Source of the DNA: Eulemur rufifrons
Taxonomy: Eukaryota > Chordata > Mammalia > Primates > Lemuridae
Assembly (NCBI RefSeq): GCF_041146395.1
Contig: NW_027182938.1
Location: forward strand, 312,412-376,411
Length of the DNA: 64,000 bases
Direction of reading: 5' to 3'
Under the pieces are notes generated by a model. It was given only the letters and a program-made list of their open reading frames with translations, had not been told where the DNA came from and did no database searches. This document shows positions 57,866-64,000 of the stretch, one piece after another. A program made the position numbers and the translations under genes. Positions within the stretch are counted from its first letter, which is position 1. Every line of letters starts with the position of its first letter.

Positions 57866-60106
57866 TGAGGCGGGTGCCGTGGGACGCCCCAAGAGGCCCA
57901 GCGGCCAGGCGTCCCTCCCTGCCCAGTCGAGTCCCTCCCGCCCGACGCCCTGGCGCCCTGGCGCTTCCCGAGATCCCCGTGTCCAGATCGGGGCGCGGGG
58001 AGGCGGGCGGGGGGCGGGGCTGAGGGCAGGGGGAGACCCACCGCCGGGTCTGGCGCGCGGGCGCACACGCCCCCGTCCGCCACCGCCAACAGGGACGCAC
58101 CGCGCCAGCGTCCCACGCCCCAGCGATCGGACCCGCGGACACGGACACGGGCGCGCAGGGACAGCCTTCCCGGCGTGGCGACGGAGGGCCGGAGCCGGAG
58201 AGTGCGCGGGAGCCGGCCCTCCCCCGCGCCACGCCGGGGCACGGTGAGGAGGGGGTCGGGGGCGGGGCCGGGACCAGGAGGCGGGGCCGTGGGCCCGGTC
58301 CCTCCCCGCAGGTCCCGAAGACGCGCGGCCCCCCTGCCTGGGGAGGACCGTTCTGCCCCGATCCCCGTCGGGGCCGGGGGGTGGGCGGAGGAGCGGGGTG
58401 GCGGGAGGAGCCGGGGACGTCCCGGAGTACGGGGGGGGGGGGGGGCTGCGGAGAGCCAGCGGCGCTTAGGGATCCCGCCACCCGGCTCCCTGTGGGCCCG
58501 GGTCTGGGGCCCACCCCCGGCAGCCTGCAGAAGGGCCGGGACGGCCCCGCCGCTCCCGCTGCGGCTGCCGCTGCCGCCGCCTGGCGGTGGTGCCGCGGCG
58601 GGGGGAGGGGAGGAGGCGGCGGGGGCGGGGGCCGAGGCCGGGGGCGGGGCGGGGTGGCGGGAGCCGGGGCCGGCCGGGAGGGCGGAGGGAGGGGGCTCCC
58701 CCTTCGCCACCCCCCGCCCCCCGACCCCCGCAGGCCGGCGGGCGGGACCAAAGAAGGGGCGAAAGCCTAGGGCACCCCACCCGGTAGGGAGGAAACTTAA
58801 AACCCCCATCGCTCTGTCGGCTGGGAGGGGAACCCTTCCACGCACGCTGCCCACGGGGCAGCTGGATTTATACAACCATTTGGAAAACAATTTAGCATAA
58901 AGGGATAAAAAAAAAAAAAAAAGAACAAAAAAAAAAAAACCAGGGGCATGATGTAGGAACAAGCCTATTCTCTGCGTGGCACGTACCATAGAGAAGAGAG
59001 GGCACGCGTGACCGGGAAACACCCGGGGCGGTACTCACGGGAGCCCCGTTTCCGTGGACCCGGTGAAAGACGGTTCAGAGAGATTTCCACGTCTCCCTGC
59101 GGTGCCGGTCCACAGCAGCGCCGACGAACCGCAGCTTCGCGTGTGAGAGAGGATGCTTCTCCGGACCCAAGGTCTCCCCTGGAACACAAGTTCCCCAGAA
59201 TGAAGCCAGAAGGGTTCCACGTATATGATAGAGCCCGTGAAAGGAACAGAACGTCTCCGTGAGAGAGTCACGTCCTAGGGAGCCAAAACTTTCAAAGGAA
59301 AAGCGAGGAAAAGGGTGACCGTCCACAGGGGATTTGTTTGGGAGAAGGGTTTTCTGGGTTCCAGGCCTTCAGGAACAGACACACAGCGGTGTCCAACCCG
59401 GGAATAAACTCCCACGTGTATAAGGTCGGCGGTGGAGGCTCGGTACAGTTCATTCTATTTAATAGAATCATCACAACGCTTATGCTCTAACATATCCACT
59501 TCCCAAGTTAAAAGTAAAAGAGAAAGAAACAGACTGTAAATTTCTAGTTGTCATAACCCCCTTTAAATTGGATCATGTCTTCATTCGGGGGAAATGATTA
59601 TCTTGGGGATTCTGCGTCCATCTGTCTGGGAACACTGTCTAACTCTCCATGGATTTGGGCCGTCCTTGATGCTTCTGCCAAGTTTTCCGTGTAAGTCGGC
59701 ACCCGTTTCCCCTAGGTGCGACGTAGATCTTCTGCGACCTCGAATATGAATCCTTTGGAAAAGTTGCATTCGTTATCGTGTATTGGGCCTGAGCGTGTGC
59801 TGAATTTAGAGCCGGTCCGTCAGAAGTTGCGGAGGCCCGGCCCTGCCACAGCTGTCTGAGGGGCGACAGCCTCGGGGACTGAGCCTTGACATGTAAAAAC
59901 CTGACCTCTCTCCAGGGTCCACGGGGCAGGGTCCGGGCCAGCCGGGGCGGTGGGGGCAGGCCCGGGGCGGGCCCGGAGGGCGGAGGGCCCCCCCTTCCCA
60001 GCCGAGGCGGGCGGCGGAGGAGGAGCCCGCCCCCCCACACACACACACGCCTTCTGGGCCTGGGGGTCGGGAGAGCCAAAGAGGCAAAGGAAAAAAAAAC
60101 AAAAAA

Positions 60107-60215
60107 GCGTACGGCGGCCCCCGGGTCTCCCATCCAGGGCCCGGCCGGGACCGACCCTGCTTAGCTTCCCAGACCAGACGGGATCGGGCGCCTCCGGGGC
60201 GGCGCGGCCTTAGAC
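60107..60215 (-). pseudogene. 5S rRNA-derived copy A, unit U15
   Basis: Same as copy A of U1 with the long terminator; D-box-like element at 60236-60247. Confidence 0.9.
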
Positions 60216-61437
60216 TGAGGCGGGAGCTCCCGGAGGCCCCAAGAGGCCCAGCGGCCAGGCGTCCCTCCCTGCCCAGTCCAGTGCCTCCCGCCCGCCGCCC
60301 TGGCGCTTCGCCAGACCCCCTGTCCAGATCGGGGCGGGGGGGGCTGGGGGGCGAAGGTGGGCGGGGACCAGGGCAAGGAGAGACTGACGGGTCTGGCGGT
60401 CGGTCGGGCGCACACGGCCCCCTCCCCCACCGAAAACAGGGACGCACCGCACCAGCGTCCCACGCCCCAGCGATCGGACCCACGGACACGGACACGGGCG
60501 CGCAGGGACAGCCTTCCAGGCGTGGGGAGGGCGGGACGGAGCCGGAGAGTGCGCGGGAGCCGGCCCTCCCCCGCGCCAGGCCAGGGCACGGTGGGCAGGG
60601 GCTCGGGGGCGGGGCCGGGACCAGGAGGCGGGGCCGGGAGGTCCGGAAGACGCGCGGCCCCCCTGCCTGGGGAGGACCGTTCTGCCCCGATCCCCGATCC
60701 CCGTCGGGGCACGCGGGTGGCAGCGGCACCCGCGGGGTCCCGGTGCCGGCCGGCCCGTCGCTTGGTCGGGCGGCCGGCGGGTCGTTGGGGTCCGGGAGCG
60801 CGCGCTCCCCGCTGTTCCCTGGTTTCCCGTGGCACGTCCTCTCTGTCTGCCCGGGTGGCCGTGGCCGGCGACCTGCCGTGTGCGGCGCGGTGCGGTGCGC
60901 CTGTGTGTCCCTCGGGAGCCCCCCCGCCTCCCCGGGAGAGGAGCCCCGCCCAGCGTGAGTCCCGGGCCGGAGGCCCCGGTGTGCGGGGGCGGAGAGGAAG
61001 TCCACGGTGGGCTGGGGGTCGGGGGCCCAGGGGACGGTTTTCTTCCGCGGGCTGGCCCCCCGCCCGCCGAAGGGGACGTCCCGGAGTACGGGGGGCCGGG
61101 GAGAGCCAGCAGCGCTTAGGGATCCCGCCACCCGGTCCGCTGTGGGCCCGGGTCTGGGGCCCCCCCGGCTGCCGGCAGAAGGGCTGGGATGGCCCCGCCG
61201 CTCCCGCTCCCGCTGCCGCCGCCTGGCGGTGCTGCAGGGGAAGAGGCGCCGGGGGCCGGGGCCGGGCCGGGGGAGGAGCGGGGTGGCGGGAGCCGGGGAC
61301 GTTTCGGAGGGCGGAGGGGCCCCCCCTTCCCAGCCTAGGCGGGCGGAGGAGGGGGAGACCCCCCCCCCACACACACACACATTCCGGGCCAGGGGGGGTC
61401 GGGACAGCAAAAGAGGCAAAGGAAAAAGAAAACAAAA

Positions 61438-61545
61438 GCGTACGGCGGCCCCCGGTCTCCCATCCAGGGCCTGGCCGGGCCCGACCCTGCTTAGCTTCCC
61501 AGAGCAGACGGGATCGGGCGCCTCAGGGGCGGCGCGGCCTTAGAC
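61438..61545 (-). pseudogene. 5S rRNA-derived copy B, unit U15
   Basis: Same as copy B of U1; D-box-like element at 61566-61577. Confidence 0.9.
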
Positions 61546-61989
61546 TGAGGCGGGTGCCGTGGGACGCCCCAAGAGGCCCAGCGGCCAGGCGTCCTTCCCT
61601 GCCCAGTCGAGTCCCTCCCGCCCGCCGCCCTGGCGCCCTGGCGCTTCCCGAGACCCCCGTGTCCAGCTCGGGGCGCGGGGAGGCGGGCGGGGGGCGGGGC
61701 TGAGGGCAGGGGGAGACCGACGGGTCTGGCGCGCGGGCGCACACGCCCCCCTCCGTCACCGCCAACACGGACGCACCGCGCCAGCGTCCCACGCCCCCAC
61801 GAGCAGACCCACGGACAGGGACACGGGCGCGCAGGGACAGACTTCCCGGCGTGGGGACGGAGGGCCAGAGCTGGAGAGTGCGCGGGTGCGGGCTCTCCCC
61901 CGCGCCACGCCGGTGACACACACAGGCACACAGCTTCCAGGCCAGGGGGCGGGGCAGCAAAAGAGGCAAAGGACAAAAAAAACAAAAAA

Positions 61990-62107
61990 GCGTACGGCGG
62001 CCCCCGGGTCTCCCGGGTCTCCCATCCAGGACCCGGCCGGGCCCGACCCTGCTTAGCTTCCCAGAGCAGACGGGATCGGGCGCCTTCGGGGCGGCGCGGC
62101 CTTAGAC
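61990..62107 (-). pseudogene. 5S rRNA-derived copy C, unit U15
   Basis: Same as copy C of U1; D-box-like element at 62128-62139. Confidence 0.9.
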
Positions 62108-63007
62108 TGAGGCGGGTGCCGTGGGACGCCCCAAGAGGCCCAGCGGCCAGGCGTCCCTCCCTGCCCAGTCGAGTCCCTCCCGCCCGACGCCCTGGCGCCC
62201 TGGCGCTTCCCGAGATCCCCGTGTCCAGATCGGGGCGCGGGGAGGCGGGCGGGGGGCGGGGCTGAGGGCAGGGGGAGACCCACCGCCGGGTCTGGCGCGC
62301 GGGCGCACACGCCCCCGTCCGCCACCGCCAACAGGGACGCACCGCGCCAGCGTCCCACGCCCCAGCGATCGGACCCGCGGACACGGACACGGGCGCGCAG
62401 GGACAGCCTTCCCGGCGTGGCGACGGAGGGCCGGAGCCGGAGAGTGCGCGGGAGCCGGCCCTCCCCCGCGCCACGCCGGGGCACGGTGAAGAGGGGGTCG
62501 GGGGCGGGGCCGGGACCAGGAGGCGGGGCCGTGGGCCCGGTCCCTCCCCGCAGGTCCCGAAGACGCGCGGCCCCCCTGCCTGGGGAGGACCGTTCTGCCC
62601 CGATCCCCGTCGGGGCCGGGGGGTGGGCGGAGGAGCGGGGTGGCGGGAGGAGCCGGGGACGTCCCGGAGTACGGGGGGGGGGGGGGCTGCGGAGAGCCAG
62701 CGGCGCTTAGGGATCCCGCCACCCGGCTCCCTGTGGGCCCGGGTCTGGGGCCCACCCCCGGCAGCCTGCAGAAGGGCCGGGACGGCCCCGCCGCTCCCGC
62801 TGCGGCTGCCGCTGCCGCCGCCTGGCGGTGGTGCCGCGGCGGGGGGAGGGGAGGAGGCGGCGGGGGCGGGGGCCGAGGCCGGGGGCGGGGCGGGGTGGCG
62901 GGAGCCGGGGCCGGCCGGGAGGGCGGAGGGAGGGGGCTCCCCCTTCGCCACCCCCCGCCCCCCGACCCCCGCAGGCCGGCGGGCGGGACCAAAGAAGGGG
63001 CGAAAGC

Positions 63008-64000
63008 CTAGGGCACCCCACCCGGTAGGGAGGAAACTTAAAACCCCCATCGCTCTGTCGGCTGGGAGGGGAACCCTTCCACGCACGCTGCCCACGGGGC
63101 AGCTGGATTTATACAACCATTTGGAAAACAATTTAGCATAAAGGGATAAAAAAAAAAAAAAAAGAACAAAAAAAAAAAAACCAGGGGCATGATGTAGGAA
63201 CAAGCCTATTCTCTGCGTGGCACGTACCATAGAGAAGAGAGGGCACGCGTGACCGGGAAACACCCGGGGCGGTACTCACGGGAGCCCCGTTTCCGTGGAC
63301 CCGGTGAAAGACGGTTCAGAGAGATTTCCACGTCTCCCTGCGGTGCCGGTCCACAGCAGCGCCGACGAACCGCAGCTTCGCGTGTGAGAGAGGATGCTTC
63401 TCCGGACCCAAGGTCTCCCCTGGAACACAAGTTCCCCAGAATGAAGCCAGAAGGGTTCCACGTATATGATAGAGCCCGTGAAAGGAACAGAACGTCTCCG
63501 TGAGAGAGTCACGTCCTAGGGAGCCAAAACTTTCAAAGGAAAAGCGAGGAAAAGGGTGACCGTCCACAGGGGATTTGTTTGGGAGAAGGGTTTTCTGGGT
63601 TCCAGGCCTTCAGGAACAGACACACAGCGGTGTCCAACCCGGGAATAAACTCCCACGTGTATAAGGTCGGCGGTGGAGGCTCGGTACAGTTCATTCTATT
63701 TAATAGAATCATCACAACGCTTATGCTCTAACATATCCACTTCCCAAGTTAAAAGTAAAAGAGAAAGAAACAGACTGTAAATTTCTAGTTGTCATAACCC
63801 CCTTTAAATTGGATCATGTCTTCATTCGGGGGAAATGATTATCTTGGGGATTCTGCGTCCATCTGTCTGGGAACACTGTCTAACTCTCCATGGATTTGGG
63901 CCGTCCTTGATGCTTCTGCCCAAGTTTTCCGTGTAAGTCGGCACCCGTTTCCCCTAGGTGCGACGTAGATCTTCTGCGACCTCGAATATGAATCCTTTGG
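63008..64000 (+). repeat. Unit U16, partial (AT-rich island only)
   Basis: The window ends inside the AT-rich island, before copy A. C at 63048. One extra C at 63919-63921 (tgcccaag instead of tgccaag) is absent from every other unit. Confidence 0.95.

Larger units (their letters stand above)
54525..58766 (+). repeat. Unit U14, long class (4242 bp)
   Basis: C at 54565, 10-C tract, G15 at 58431-58445. Confidence 0.97.
58767..63007 (+). repeat. Unit U15, long class (4241 bp)
   Basis: C at 58807, 10-C tract, G14 at 62673-62686. A private G-to-A at 62490 lies in the spacer behind copy C. Confidence 0.97.
1..64000. repeat. Macrosatellite array, 5S rRNA-derived, 15 full units
   Basis: The whole window is a head-to-tail tandem array with a period of 4064-4242 bp. 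Landmarks such as the GTGACCGGGAAACACC motif recur at 802, 5043, 9283, 13361, 17438, 21679, 25921, 29999, 34064, 38306, 42383, 46460, 50702, 54766, 59008 and 63249. Units are nearly identical: outside a few indels, tract lengths and the U13 mosaic, only scattered single-base differences were seen. Neither array edge lies in the window. Each unit holds three 5S rRNA-derived sequences on the minus strand, GC-rich spacer and one AT-rich island. Unit boundaries used here start at the ctagggcacc motif before the AT-rich island; this is a convenience, not a known biological boundary. Confidence 0.99.

Noticed and set aside
1..64000. CRISPR array or prokaryotic operon interpretation of the repeats
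   Set aside because: The repeat period is over 4 kb with no short spacers, and there are poly-A runs, CA microsatellites and a eukaryotic 5S promoter layout with no coding genes.

Overview
The window is one uninterrupted tandem array of a macrosatellite. It holds 15 complete units of 4.06-4.24 kb plus a partial unit at each end, all head to tail in one orientation. I found no credible protein-coding gene. The sequence suggests a vertebrate nuclear genome, most likely a mammal: very GC- and CpG-rich spacers, GC boxes, CA microsatellites, and 5S rRNA-derived sequence carrying an upstream element that closely matches the D box of human 5S rRNA genes. The species cannot be fixed from the sequence alone.

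Each unit, taken here from the start of its AT-rich part, has the same layout: (1) an AT-rich island of about 1.15 kb of unrecognised origin, with a small L1-like piece and a double poly-A run; (2) 5S-derived copy A (minus strand, 109 bp); (3) about 1.2 kb of GC-rich spacer with GC boxes; (4) copy B (minus, 108 bp); (5) about 430 bp of shortened spacer; (6) copy C (minus, 118 bp, collinear with a full 5S gene); (7) about 900 bp of GC-rich spacer with GC boxes and a run of 14-18 Gs, then the next unit. The spacers behind A, B and C resemble one another, so the unit looks built from a smaller 5S repeat that was triplicated, trimmed and joined to the AT-rich island.

The 5S copies are only about 72% identical to vertebrate 5S rRNA (hand alignment of copy C), yet they keep an exact A-block (nt 50-64), 13 of 18 bases of the C-block, a D-box-like element at -32 to -21 and T-run terminators. 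They are not functional 5S rRNA genes, but they look like polymerase III units or decoys.

Units fall into three length classes. Long units (L, about 4.24 kb) are U1, 2, 5, 6, 9, 12, 14 and 15. Short units (S, about 4.08 kb, lacking 163 bp beside copy A) are U3, 4, 7, 10 and 11. Short units with a further 14-bp deletion (S') are U8 and U13. Linked single-base and tract-length markers show shuffling between units. One locus stands out: in U13, copy C is replaced by a length-neutral, noisy, inverted mosaic (53521-53724), which I read as a probable consensus artefact at a fold-back, though a real rearrangement is not excluded.
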